A stretch of DNA of 64,000 bases, taken from positions 1 through 64,000 of the forward strand of contig NZ_JPKG01000033.1 of NCBI RefSeq assembly GCF_000735605.1. Direction: 5' to 3'. Every line of letters begins with the position of its first letter. Positions within the stretch are counted from its first letter, which is position 1. Position numbers and translations under genes: made by a program. Positions 28,479 to 36,248 of this stretch are shown in pieces. The notes below the pieces were generated by a model. The model did no database searches and had not been told where the DNA came from. It saw only the letters and a list, made by a program, of their open reading frames with translations. The stretch is from Allobosea sp. LC85 (GTDB lineage: Bacteria; Pseudomonadota; Alphaproteobacteria; Rhizobiales; Beijerinckiaceae).

Positions 28479-29309
28479 TTATTTCTCGGCGCCGGCCGTG
28501 AGGCCGCCGACGAGATAGCGTTCGAGGAAGAGGTAGATCAGCAGGATCGGCAGGGCGATGAGGATCGAGGCTGCCGATATGTCGCTCCAGTTGCTGACAT
28601 ATTCGCCCTTCATCGTGGTGATGCCGAGATTGGCGGTCCAGTTGCCCTGGGCGTTGGTCAGGAAGGTGCGCGCATAGGCGTAGTCCGACCAGGACAGCAC
28701 GAAGCCGTAGAGCGCGGTCGCCGCCAATCCCGGCGCCGAGACCGGCAGGATCACCCGGAACATCGCGCCGAGCGGCGAGCAGCCATCGACCATCGCCGCC
28801 TGCTCCAGCTCACGCGGGATCGTGTCGAAATAGCCTTTCAGCATCCAGGTCGTGAAGGGGATGATCAGCGTGGCGTGGGCCAGGATGATCGACCACAGGC
28901 TGCCGATCAGTTCGAGCTGGCGGAAGATGCCGAAGAGCGGGATCACCAGCAGCGTCGCCGGCAGCATCTTCGCGGTCAGGATGAACAGGCCGAGCGACTG
29001 GCCGCCGCGCACCTTGAACCGCGACAGGCTGTAGCCCGCCAGCACCGAGACGACCATCGAGAGCGTCACCGCGCCGATCGCGGCGAGCGCCGAATTTCCG
29101 AGCCAGAGCAGGATCGGCCGCTCGGCCAGGATCTGCCCGAACACGCCCCAGCGCGGGTGGTCGGGCCAGAAATTAGGCGGCAGCTGGCGCAGCTGGTCGG
29201 GCTCCGACAGCGCCGTGACGACGAGCCAGTAGATCGGGAAGACCAGCAGCGCGCAGGTGATCAGGACCGTGGCGTAGAGGATGATGCTGTCGCGGGGTTT
29301 GCGTCTCAT
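28479..29309 (-). CDS. Sugar ABC transporter permease, MalG type
   Basis: A 276-residue protein with six predicted helices, starting at ATG 29309. The EAA loop that contacts the ATPase is EQAAMVDGCSPLGAMFRVIL. N-terminal ALLVFPIYWLVVTALS and GYSLSRF are typical of the MalG side of CUT1 transporters. It is separated from the MalF-type gene by 10 bases. Confidence 0.92.
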   Translation of the reverse strand: MRRKPRDSIILYATVLITCALLVFPIYWLVVTALSEPDQLRQLPPNFWPDHPRWGVFGQILAERPILLWLGNSALAAIGAVTLSMVVSVLAGYSLSRFKVRGGQSLGLFILTAKMLPATLLVIPLFGIFRQLELIGSLWSIILAHATLIIPFTTWMLKGYFDTIPRELEQAAMVDGCSPLGAMFRVILPVSAPGLAATALYGFVLSWSDYAYARTFLTNAQGNWTANLGITTMKGEYVSNWSDISAASILIALPILLIYLFLERYLVGGLTAGAEK

Positions 29310-29319
29310 GGCAGCGGCC

Positions 29320-30225
29320 TCACATCGTGTCCGGAGCGCGCGAGATCAGCAGCCGGCTGGCGATGACGCAGACGATCAGCGTGATGACGCCGATGGCCGA
29401 GGCATAGCCCATCTTGAAGAAGCCGAAGGCCTGCTCATAGGTCATGATCGAAAGGCTTTGCGTGGCTTTCAGCGGCCCGCCGCCGGTCAGCACGTAGATG
29501 ATCGAGAAATCCCGGAAGACCCAGAGCATCACCAGCACGAGCGTGACGCCCAGCACCGGCATCAGCGAGGGAATGGTGATATGGGTGAGCCGCTGCCAGG
29601 CGCTGGCGCCGTCGACGCGGGCGGCGTTGTAGAAATCCTCGGGGATCGACTGCAGCCCCGCCAGCATCATGATCGAGACGAAGGGATAGCCCTTCCAGAC
29701 CATGACGACGCAGACCACCGCAAACGACGCGCTCGGCGAGGAGAACCAGTTGATCGTGGTGTCGATGAGGCCGAGCTTGATGAAAACCCAGTTCATCAGG
29801 CCGAAGGACGAATCGAACAGCCAGGCGAAGATCACGACCGCGATCACCTCCGGCACCGCCCAGGGCAGGGCGACCAGAAGCCTCGCCAGGGCCTGCCCCT
29901 TGAAGCGGTTGTTGACCAGAAGCGCGGTCGACAGGCCCAGTACGAAGCAGAAGAAGCTGACGATGGTGACCAGCTTGAAGGTCACCCAGCAGGCATTCCA
30001 GAAATCCTCCGAGGCGAACAGGCGCTCGTAATTGAGCGTGGTGAAGGGCCGGCGCGGCTGGTCGAGCCGCGCGATGTTGACGTTCTGGAACGAGAGGTCG
30101 ACCGACACGAACAGGGGATAGACGATGATCAAGCCGATCAGCAGCACCGCCGGCGCAAGCAGGAGATAGCCGAGCCAGTGGCGCCGGCTTGGCCTTGCGA
30201 GATCGAGGAAGGCTGATCGGGACAT
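29320..30225 (-). CDS. Sugar ABC transporter permease, MalF type
   Basis: A 301-residue permease from ATG 30225, six bases after AGGAGA. Six helices are visible; the first is LLLAPAVLLIGLIIVYPLF. The EAA loop is YNAARVDGASAWQRLTHITI. LTGGGPLKATQSLSIMTYE is the classical MalF-family motif. It forms the heterodimeric channel with the MalG-type subunit. Confidence 0.92.
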   Translation of the reverse strand: MSRSAFLDLARPSRRHWLGYLLLAPAVLLIGLIIVYPLFVSVDLSFQNVNIARLDQPRRPFTTLNYERLFASEDFWNACWVTFKLVTIVSFFCFVLGLSTALLVNNRFKGQALARLLVALPWAVPEVIAVVIFAWLFDSSFGLMNWVFIKLGLIDTTINWFSSPSASFAVVCVVMVWKGYPFVSIMMLAGLQSIPEDFYNAARVDGASAWQRLTHITIPSLMPVLGVTLVLVMLWVFRDFSIIYVLTGGGPLKATQSLSIMTYEQAFGFFKMGYASAIGVITLIVCVIASRLLISRAPDTM

Positions 30226-30315
30226 CGGTGTCTCCTGTCGCTCGCCGTCATTTTCGGGCGGCGCGCAGCGTCGACCCAAAGACGCTCATGATGAGCCGGC
30301 ACGGGTTTCCGAGAT

Positions 30316-30358
30316 GGCCGGGTCAAGCCCGGCCAAAAGCCCGGCCAAAAGCCCGGCC
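30316..30358 (-). promoter_or_regulatory. GC-rich hairpin with tandem arms between binding-protein and permease genes
   Basis: On the transcribed minus strand GGCCGGGCTTGACCCGGCC forms a seven-pair stem with a five-base loop, preceded by two further 12-base units GGCCGGGCTTTT. There is no U-run on the far side. Such a structure between a solute-binding-protein gene and its permeases usually protects the upstream message and lowers downstream expression. That role is inference. Confidence 0.55.
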
Positions 30359-30371
30359 ATGACGAATGGAG

Positions 30372-31649
30372 TCACTGCTTCTGCAGCGCCTCGGCCTTCT
30401 TCTGCATGGTGGCGGCGACGACCTTCGGGTCGAGGTCCTGGATGATCATCCGCTGCGATTCCTCCATGACCATCTTGGCGAACTCGTTGAAGGAGAGTTC
30501 CAGCCCCTTGGGGATGCGGTCGACCTTGGCTTCGGCAGCCGTCCTGGTCGCCCTTACCAGCAGGTCGAAATGCGGTGTGTCCTTCGAGGCGGCCGAGGTG
30601 TCGGCGCGCGGGCTCGGCGGCGGCGAGGCGCCCAGGGTCGCGTAGCTCGCCTGGAACTTGTCGGAGGTCGCGATCTGGATGAAGTCCCAGACCAGCTTCT
30701 TGTTCTCCTTGGGCGCGTCGGCTGCGATGCCGAGCACGTTCGACGACCCGCCCATCGGGGGGTTGAACGGCACCATGCCGAGCTTGATCTGGTCCTTGGC
30801 CTTGCCCTTCTGGATGATCGGCCAGAGCCAGGGACCGTCGCTCTTGAGCGCGATCTTGCCGTCGGCGAACATCTGGCGGACTTCGCCGGCTGCAAGGTCG
30901 CGCGGCGTCAGGCTATCCTTGACGATGGTCTTCCAGCGCGACAGGCCTTCGACCATCTGCGGAGTGTCGATGGTGACCTTGCCCGCATCATTGGTCCAGC
31001 GGCCGCCGGCATCGAGCGTGTAGTTCATCATCTCGCTCATATACTGGCCGCCGCCGCCCTTGGTCTCGTGGCCGGTGCCGAACTGGTCGACGATGCCGTC
31101 GCCGTTCAGATCCTTGGTCAGCTTGCGCGCGGCGGCGAGGAATTCGGCATAGTTCTTGGGAACCTCGATGCCTTCCTTCTTCAGCAAGTCCTCGTTGTAG
31201 GCGAAGATGTTGCCGAAATAGAGCATCATCGTGCAGACGGTCTGCTTGTTCCAGACGCAGGTGTCCTGGCCGGCCCAGCCCTTCATGTCGAGCTTGGCGT
31301 CCTTGACGTAGCCGTCGAGCGGGTCCAGCCAGCCATTATCGGCGAATTTCTGGAACTCGAAGGAGGCGAGGTGGACGATGTCGGGTGGCTTTCCGCCGGC
31401 AAACAGCGTCGTCATCGTGTCGGCATAGGCGCCGCGCTCGACCTTGGTCCATTCGATCTTGACGCCGGGATGCGTCGCCTCGAACTCCTTGATCACGGAA
31501 GCCCACCAATCGCCAACGCCGCGCTCGTCCTTCTGCCAGGACACGAATTTGAGCACCTTGCCCTGGGCAAGCGCGGCGCTCGAGGTGAAGCCCGCGCCCA
31601 AGGCCAGAGCGAGCGCGGCGGCGGAGAGAAACAACCTTGTCTTCGGCAT
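30372..31649 (-). CDS. Sugar ABC transporter substrate-binding protein
   Basis: A 425-residue periplasmic protein starting at ATG 31649 with GGGAG upstream. Residues 1-28 are a Sec signal (FLSAAALALALGAGFTSSAALA). The family-1 binding-protein pattern is clear: LKFVSWQKDERGVGDWWASV, FEATHPGVKIEW, GGKPPDIVHLASFE, and LTKDLNGDGIVDQFG. It should deliver a sugar, oligosaccharide or sugar acid to the MalFG-type permease. The ligand cannot be named from sequence. Confidence 0.92.
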   Translation of the reverse strand: MPKTRLFLSAAALALALGAGFTSSAALAQGKVLKFVSWQKDERGVGDWWASVIKEFEATHPGVKIEWTKVERGAYADTMTTLFAGGKPPDIVHLASFEFQKFADNGWLDPLDGYVKDAKLDMKGWAGQDTCVWNKQTVCTMMLYFGNIFAYNEDLLKKEGIEVPKNYAEFLAAARKLTKDLNGDGIVDQFGTGHETKGGGGQYMSEMMNYTLDAGGRWTNDAGKVTIDTPQMVEGLSRWKTIVKDSLTPRDLAAGEVRQMFADGKIALKSDGPWLWPIIQKGKAKDQIKLGMVPFNPPMGGSSNVLGIAADAPKENKKLVWDFIQIATSDKFQASYATLGASPPPSPRADTSAASKDTPHFDLLVRATRTAAEAKVDRIPKGLELSFNEFAKMVMEESQRMIIQDLDPKVVAATMQKKAEALQKQ

Positions 31650-31681
31650 GACGTGATCTCCCTGGTCCCTGGTTTTTGTTT

Positions 31682-32851
31682 TTAGTGTTTTCGCAGAAGC
31701 TCCAGCGCCTCTCGCGACGGCGCGACGCCCAGCCCCGCACCCGTCGGAAGGGTGTAGAGGCCCTGGCTACAATCCATGTCGCCAACGAGCAGCCGGCGGT
31801 TGGGCTCGAAGATCGAGTGCTGGTATTCGTGGCATTCCACCGCCGACAAGGCGGAGCTGGCATGCAGGCTCGCGGCCAGGAACAGGCCGATGCCGATGGT
31901 CGCGTGCGGGATCACTTTGAGATGATGCGCCTGCGCGTAAAGCCCGATGCGCATGAACTCGGTCACGCCCTTGTGCCCCATCTCGGGCTGGACGATGGCG
32001 CAGGCCCGGCGCGAGACGCGCGGCACCATGTCGTAGACGGTGCGCCACTCCTCGCCGACCGCGATCGGGGTCGAGACATGGGCCGCGACATGAGCAAGCC
32101 CGTCGAGATCCTCCGGCTTCACCGGCGCCTCGGCGAACCAGAGCCCGTGCGGTTCCATCGCCCTGATCATCGCGACCGCTTCCTCGCCGCCATGGGCCCA
32201 GTGCATGTCGCAGGCGATGCGCGCGCCCGGGCCCAGTCGCGCGCGCAAGGTCTCGATCTCGGCGACGACGCCGTCATCGGCGACAGGCGCGGCGAACTTG
32301 AAGCTGTCGAAACCCTTGGACTGCCATTCCACCGCGAACGCGGCGCGCTCGCTGCGGCTCGATTTCGGCAGGCCGGAGATGTAGGCCGGCAGGCGCTCAT
32401 GGCGCTGCCCGCCGAGCAGCTTGACCAGCGGCAGGTCGGCGAGCCTGCCGCAAATATCCCAGAGCGCGATGTCGATCGCCGCCAGCGCGTCGAGATAGAA
32501 GCCGCCGGTGTAACCGCGCACCCGCATCAGATCATAGAGATCGTCATGGATCACGCTGACGTCGCGCGGATCGCGACCGACCACGAAAGGTCCGAGCAGG
32601 TCGTCGATGATCGCGATCACCGCGCCCGGCGCGACGATGCCATAGGTCTCGCCCCAGCCGACTGCTCCGCTCGCTGTCTCCACGCGCACGACCACGGTCC
32701 GGTCGAACACCGGATAGACGGTGCGATTGCCCTTGCGCACGACATAGCCGCGCTCGTTGACGGTCTCGCCCTCGCGCAGCGCGCCGAGATAGGGCGTATC
32801 GCGCGGGATGGTGATCGAGAAGACTTCGACCCTGGCGACCCGCTCGCTCAT
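31682..32851 (-). CDS. Enolase-superfamily sugar-acid dehydratase-like protein
   Basis: A 389-residue protein. Metal ligands are Asp215 (ACDMHWAHG), Glu241 (WFAEAP) and Glu267 (VGEEW); Lys185 (FKFAAP) and His316 (IPHATIG) are likely acid/base residues. The second lysine of a KxK motif is Ala187, so the chemistry probably relies on the single Lys and the His. Members with DMHW and PHATIG are usually annotated as sugar-acid dehydratases. ATG 32851 overlaps the stop of the DapA-family gene as ATGA, so lyase and dehydratase are coupled. Confidence 0.85.
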   Translation of the reverse strand: MSERVARVEVFSITIPRDTPYLGALREGETVNERGYVVRKGNRTVYPVFDRTVVVRVETASGAVGWGETYGIVAPGAVIAIIDDLLGPFVVGRDPRDVSVIHDDLYDLMRVRGYTGGFYLDALAAIDIALWDICGRLADLPLVKLLGGQRHERLPAYISGLPKSSRSERAAFAVEWQSKGFDSFKFAAPVADDGVVAEIETLRARLGPGARIACDMHWAHGGEEAVAMIRAMEPHGLWFAEAPVKPEDLDGLAHVAAHVSTPIAVGEEWRTVYDMVPRVSRRACAIVQPEMGHKGVTEFMRIGLYAQAHHLKVIPHATIGIGLFLAASLHASSALSAVECHEYQHSIFEPNRRLLVGDMDCSQGLYTLPTGAGLGVAPSREALELLRKH

Positions 32852-33777
32852 CCGCGAACTCCGGCGGTTCGCGCCCGCGGAGCCGCATCAGACATCAGAT
32901 CGGCCGACGCATCGAGCCAGGCATCGATCTCGGCGATGTCATGGGCATCCATGTCAGGCACCTTCGCGCGGACGATGGTGTTGTCGAGGATGCCCCGGCG
33001 CGACAGCACATGCTTGGTGAAGGCCATGCGGAAATTCGCCTGAATCACCAGCAGCGGCAGCGTGCGCATGTAGAGCTCCCGCGCCCGGCCGATATCGCCG
33101 GCCCGGAAGGCGCGGTCCATCGCGACATGGACATCGGCAAGCTCGATCGCCGGCATCGCCCCGCAGGCGCCGCGATTGTACTCGTCGACGAAATAGCGCG
33201 CCCCGCCGCCACCGATCACGCCCTTGAGATGGGCGGGCTTGCCGGCGATCAGCGCCGAGATCGCCAGCCCCGAAGGCAGCGTCTCTTCCTTGACATAGGT
33301 GATCGCGGGATTGTCGCGCACGATGTCCAGAATGGTCTGCGGCTTCAAATCCGAGCCGCGCGGGGCCGGCGCATTCTGCAGCACGATCTCGCAGCCCGGC
33401 AGGGCCTCGGCGATCGTCCTGTAGAAGGCCGCGACGGCTTCAGTGCCCGCGCCGACGCTCTTGGGCGCCTGGATCATGAAGGTCGAGACGCCCTCGGCCA
33501 GCGCCTCGCGCGCATGCGCGATCGCCAGTTCGGCGCTCGGCGCGCTGGCGCCCGCCACGACCGGGATGCGGCCGCCGACCCGGCCGACGACCGCCTTCAG
33601 CAGGGCCGCGCGCTCCGGGCCGCTGAGCTCGTCGACCTCGCTGGCGAAACCTGGAAACACCACGCCGTCGACCCCGGCCCCGATCGCGAAATCGGTAATC
33701 CGCGCCATGGCGGCGGCGTCGATCTCGCCGCTCCAGGTGAACGGCGTCGGCAGGACAGGCAGAATTCCCGTAAGCAC
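32848..33777 (-). CDS. DapA/NanA-family class I aldolase or dehydratase
   Basis: A 309-residue TIM barrel. GTG 33777 sits six bases after GGGAGG; the TTG two codons earlier touches that site. GILPVLPTPFT, GVDGVVFPGFASE and the Schiff-base Lys163 in ITYVKEETLPSG define the family. The usual Tyr of the YNxP motif is Gln134 (VLQNAPAPRG), so this is not a standard dihydrodipicolinate synthase. In sugar-acid operons such proteins act on 2-keto-3-deoxy acids, often as dehydratase/decarboxylase. It is the first gene of the operon. Confidence 0.85.
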   Translation of the reverse strand: MLTGILPVLPTPFTWSGEIDAAAMARITDFAIGAGVDGVVFPGFASEVDELSGPERAALLKAVVGRVGGRIPVVAGASAPSAELAIAHAREALAEGVSTFMIQAPKSVGAGTEAVAAFYRTIAEALPGCEIVLQNAPAPRGSDLKPQTILDIVRDNPAITYVKEETLPSGLAISALIAGKPAHLKGVIGGGGARYFVDEYNRGACGAMPAIELADVHVAMDRAFRAGDIGRARELYMRTLPLLVIQANFRMAFTKHVLSRRGILDNTIVRAKVPDMDAHDIAEIDAWLDASADLMSDAAPRARTAGVRG

Positions 33778-33792
33778 GGCCAACCTCCCGTT

Positions 33793-33834
33793 TGATCCAT
33801 ATATTGGATCAATTGTTATTTAATATGGACCATA
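33793..33834. promoter_or_regulatory. Palindromic operator candidate of the sugar-acid operon
   Basis: TGATCCA-N5-TGGATCA is a perfect 7-5-7 inverted repeat at 33793-33811, only about 15 bases upstream of the GTG start of the first gene. A second, smaller near-palindrome TATGGACCATA lies at 33824-33834 in an AT-rich stretch. The IclR part of the fusion protein encoded in the operon is the natural candidate to bind here. Confidence 0.5.
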
Positions 33835-33990
33835 CCTTGGGGATGCGCGCCTCGTCAATCGCAGCCGCGGCTGGTCGGCCGGTCACCGAACATGCCAGGC
33901 TCGGCGCGTCTTATCGCGGCCATCCGCGAAGCGCCGTGCCCTTGTTGGCGCATCTGGGCCAACCCGGCGGCTCACGGGACGTGCAGCGTC
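33835..33990. other. Start of a 1.3 kb gap filled with repeats
   Basis: From here to 35141 no frame is supported. The stretch holds repeats E, D, A and B, a copied gene end and a short unique part (34769-35141). Confidence 0.5.
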
Positions 33991-34220
33991 CCACCTCCTG
34001 CGACCTTCGGAACGTCTGCTCATGGGCAATTCCCTGGCGGCTTTCCGCGCACCGGGAGGGCGGTCGCAGGTGCGAGCCAAGCGCTCGATTTGATCCGCTG
34101 AGACGTCGGCCAGGTCGCGCCATTTCCAGGCCCAGGCTCAGGCCGTCGACCGAACAAACCCTGGGTTTTGGAACTTGTCCGCCAGGCCGTTCGTTCCCTG
34201 CTGTCCGGGCGTCGACAAGG
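33991..34220 (+). repeat. Repeat E, copy 1
   Basis: About 230 bases from CCACCTCCTGCGACCTTCGG to CCCTGCTGTCCGGGCGTCG. The second copy is at 37275-37500 in the same orientation, with matching landmarks GAACGTCTGCTCATGGGC, CAGGTCGCGCCATTT and AGGCCGTTCGTTCCCTGCTG. Confidence 0.75.
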
Positions 34221-34257
34221 TCCGGTTCGGCCTGATCTTTAATTTGCCAGGTGCGGG

Positions 34258-34484
34258 CTGTCGCACGCTGCCGCGGGATAAAAACGTCAGCTTGCGAACC
34301 GAGGTCGAAGGGGCAGGATCGACTCAAACCGGACGGCTGCCCAGCCAGGAGGCGCAGGCCTCGGCTTGGTCTGGCTATGCAGCAACGTGATTGCTGCCCA
34401 CGCTGGCTGTCATCTCTCAGCGAAATCGGTCTGGCTTACTCCGGTCCGGAAACCCCGGATCTATCCGATCATGAGGTCACCGTT
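34258..34484 (+). repeat. Repeat D, copy 3
   Basis: Matches 20608-20791 at both ends (ACCGAGGTCGAAGGGGCA; CATCTCTCAGCGAAATCGG) with a divergent or inserted middle, and is broken at CCGTTAG by the A+B composite. Confidence 0.75.
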
Positions 34485-34522
34485 AGATCATGGACCGGAT
34501 CTCGTATCGGGTTCGATGATCC
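34485..34522. repeat. Repeat A, copy 3 (degenerate)
   Basis: AGATCATGGACCGGATCTCG then TATCGGGTTCGATGATCC; two or three mismatches per arm compared with the 18998 copy. Confidence 0.65.
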
Positions 34523-34530
34523 AAACTTCT

Positions 34531-34581
34531 GTGTTTGCATCGGCTTTTCCGAAAACCGCAATCCACTTTTCGGGCCGATGC
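34531..34581 (-). repeat. Repeat B, inverted, joined to repeat A
   Basis: GTGTTTGCATCGGCTTTTCC to TTTTCGGGCCGATGCC, same order and spacing to repeat A as at 18998-19099. Confidence 0.8.
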
Positions 34582-34660
34582 CTTCGTGTTCACTGCCAGA
34601 CGAGTTCGATCTCGCCCGGCTTCCAGGTCCTGTCGAACCATGGTTCGATGGGATCCGATT
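34582..34660 (-). pseudogene. Copied 3' end of a DUF1254 gene
   Basis: The minus strand encodes EPWFDRTWKPGEIELVWQ followed by a stop, against EPWFDKTWKPGEIELVRQ and stop at the end of the intact gene at 20792. The DNA flanking on the stop side is also similar. Only about 20 codons remain, so a second copy of the gene or of its end once stood here. Confidence 0.75.
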
Positions 34661-34704
34661 TCTGCGACGCGGTTTGGCATGATCCTTGATCTGCCAGCTA
34701 CCGG

Positions 34705-34768
34705 CTATCGCAGGCTGCCGCCGGATAGAACGTCAACTTGCGAACCGAGGCCGAAAGGGCAAAGTCGA
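34705..34768 (+). repeat. Repeat D, copy 4
   Basis: CTATCGCAGGCTGCCGCCGG to GGCCGAAAGGGCAAAGTCG, directly after the copied DUF1254 end. Confidence 0.65.
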
Positions 34769-35141
34769 CCCAACTTGGACATTTGCTTCACGCTCAACGC
34801 GCCCTGGATAGTTCTATGCTAGCGTTGGCAACGCCGGCCTAGGCGCAATCCGGATTGGCAAAGGAGCAACTGTCGGGATTGGCTGAGGGCGGAATTCTGG
34901 AGATCCGCTTGGTAACCCAACCCGAACTGGCGCCTCTTAGGGCCGCCACGTCGCCCCGCCGAGGTTCCCTCAAGCGTAGTGGATCGTCACCGCCTCAGCA
35001 GGCCGTGCAGTCCGCCCTTTCTGCGGCTTCCAGTGGGCCTTCTTGATCAAAGTGCGACATCGGAGACCTCAACCTCCAGGTCATGCCCCTTAGACAATAG
35101 CGGTCGCATATCGATATAATTCCATCGAGTCATAAAATATT
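34769..35141. other. Gap with no supported gene
   Basis: Base composition becomes clearly richer in A and T towards 35141. A 63-codon frame at 34855 has no start signal. Confidence 0.4.
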
Positions 35142-36236
35142 TCAGCGCTTAAAACTATCAAAAGGCGCATGATGATACGTAGAGCCTGTCATTTTATAAT
35201 TGGTATCTTCAAACACAAATGTAAATGACCTCATAGCAGATGAGCCTCCCTCCTTAAAAACTAATGTTACGTTATCGCTTTTCCAATTTTGTTGGTATCG
35301 ACTCGAAGTTTGGCCGCGAAAATTATTTCCAGAAACGATTCCATCGATCTGAAAAAACGTTCTGTTAGGTTCCAAGCTCGATCTAGGGCCAAGATCTTCC
35401 CATATCTCGCATTCGAAATGCATTTTTGCATCAACAGCGCACTTAAATTCTAGTTTTAATTCAGACCGAGAAGATTTATTGGTTTGAACACTCGCGCCGG
35501 AATAGATCCCGGTGAATTTTAAGTTCCAAGCAGGTGCTGTCTTCGAATGAGTTGCGGCGGGAAGGCACGGCTCGATCTTCCCCGGCTCAACGACCATGGT
35601 TCTCCTGCGAATGAGGTCGAGGGCGACCGCGATGGGGACAAAGTCATTGGCCTGTGCGCCAGCAATGGTTCCGCCTTGGACGATACCGGTTGCTTCGCCG
35701 CTTTCGTTGAGAACCGGCCCGCCGCTGTAGCCAGGCTGGAGAAGGCCATTTCCGCGGATCAACCCTGTCCGGGTTGAAGGATTTTGGATGGACAGCGGAT
35801 TGGGGGTCAACCCCGCGTCGCCGGGGAAACCAACGGCTAGCACCCCGTCGAAAACCTTTGGTTGGGTCGCGCTTAGCGGGATCACATGCCGGCAACTCGA
35901 GGACTGCGGCAACTGCCAGACCGCAACGTCCTTTTCAATATTCATCTCTCTGGGGTCAAGTTGGAAACGCACCCCCTGACGAGCGCCGATGACGGCGAAC
36001 AGCTTCGCAGCGCCGTCAGAGAAGTTATGCGCAACCGTAACGACATAGCCGTCCCTTGAAACGATGAACCCCGTTCCCGTTATAAGAACTTTCCCCTGAG
36101 TGTCCTGTGCTTCGAGGAAGACGATAGCTTCTGCAGATTCTGCCAGAATATCATGCGGCGATTTAGCGCTCGCAGCGGTATGAATTGAAACGCATGCAAT
36201 CGCCAGAAGAAGTGTGGCGCTTATCCAACGGACCAT
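35142..36236 (-). CDS. Trypsin-like serine protease, exported
   Basis: A 364-residue protein with signal peptide (ISATLLLAIACVSIHTAASA). The S1 triad is His in YVVTVAHNFSDG, Asp in IEKDVAVWQL and Ser in LLQPGYSGGPVLN. The protease part covers about 30-215; the remainder (LKFTGIYSGASVQTNKSSR onward) is a beta-rich domain I do not recognise, perhaps substrate binding. The DNA is visibly poorer in GC than the surroundings, a sign of transfer. It pairs with the hydrolase gene 12 bases upstream. Confidence 0.8.
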   Translation of the reverse strand: MVRWISATLLLAIACVSIHTAASAKSPHDILAESAEAIVFLEAQDTQGKVLITGTGFIVSRDGYVVTVAHNFSDGAAKLFAVIGARQGVRFQLDPREMNIEKDVAVWQLPQSSSCRHVIPLSATQPKVFDGVLAVGFPGDAGLTPNPLSIQNPSTRTGLIRGNGLLQPGYSGGPVLNESGEATGIVQGGTIAGAQANDFVPIAVALDLIRRRTMVVEPGKIEPCLPAATHSKTAPAWNLKFTGIYSGASVQTNKSSRSELKLEFKCAVDAKMHFECEIWEDLGPRSSLEPNRTFFQIDGIVSGNNFRGQTSSRYQQNWKSDNVTLVFKEGGSSAMRSFTFVFEDTNYKMTGSTYHHAPFDSFKR

Positions 36237-36248
36237 GAAAGTCTCCCG

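Noticed and set aside
31676-33043. 455-codon plus-strand frame
   Set aside because: Antisense of the enolase-type dehydratase and DapA-family genes.
33792-34235. 147-codon frame starting at the operator region
   Set aside because: Runs through repeat E, which also opens frames at 37300-37500; no coding signal outside the repeat.
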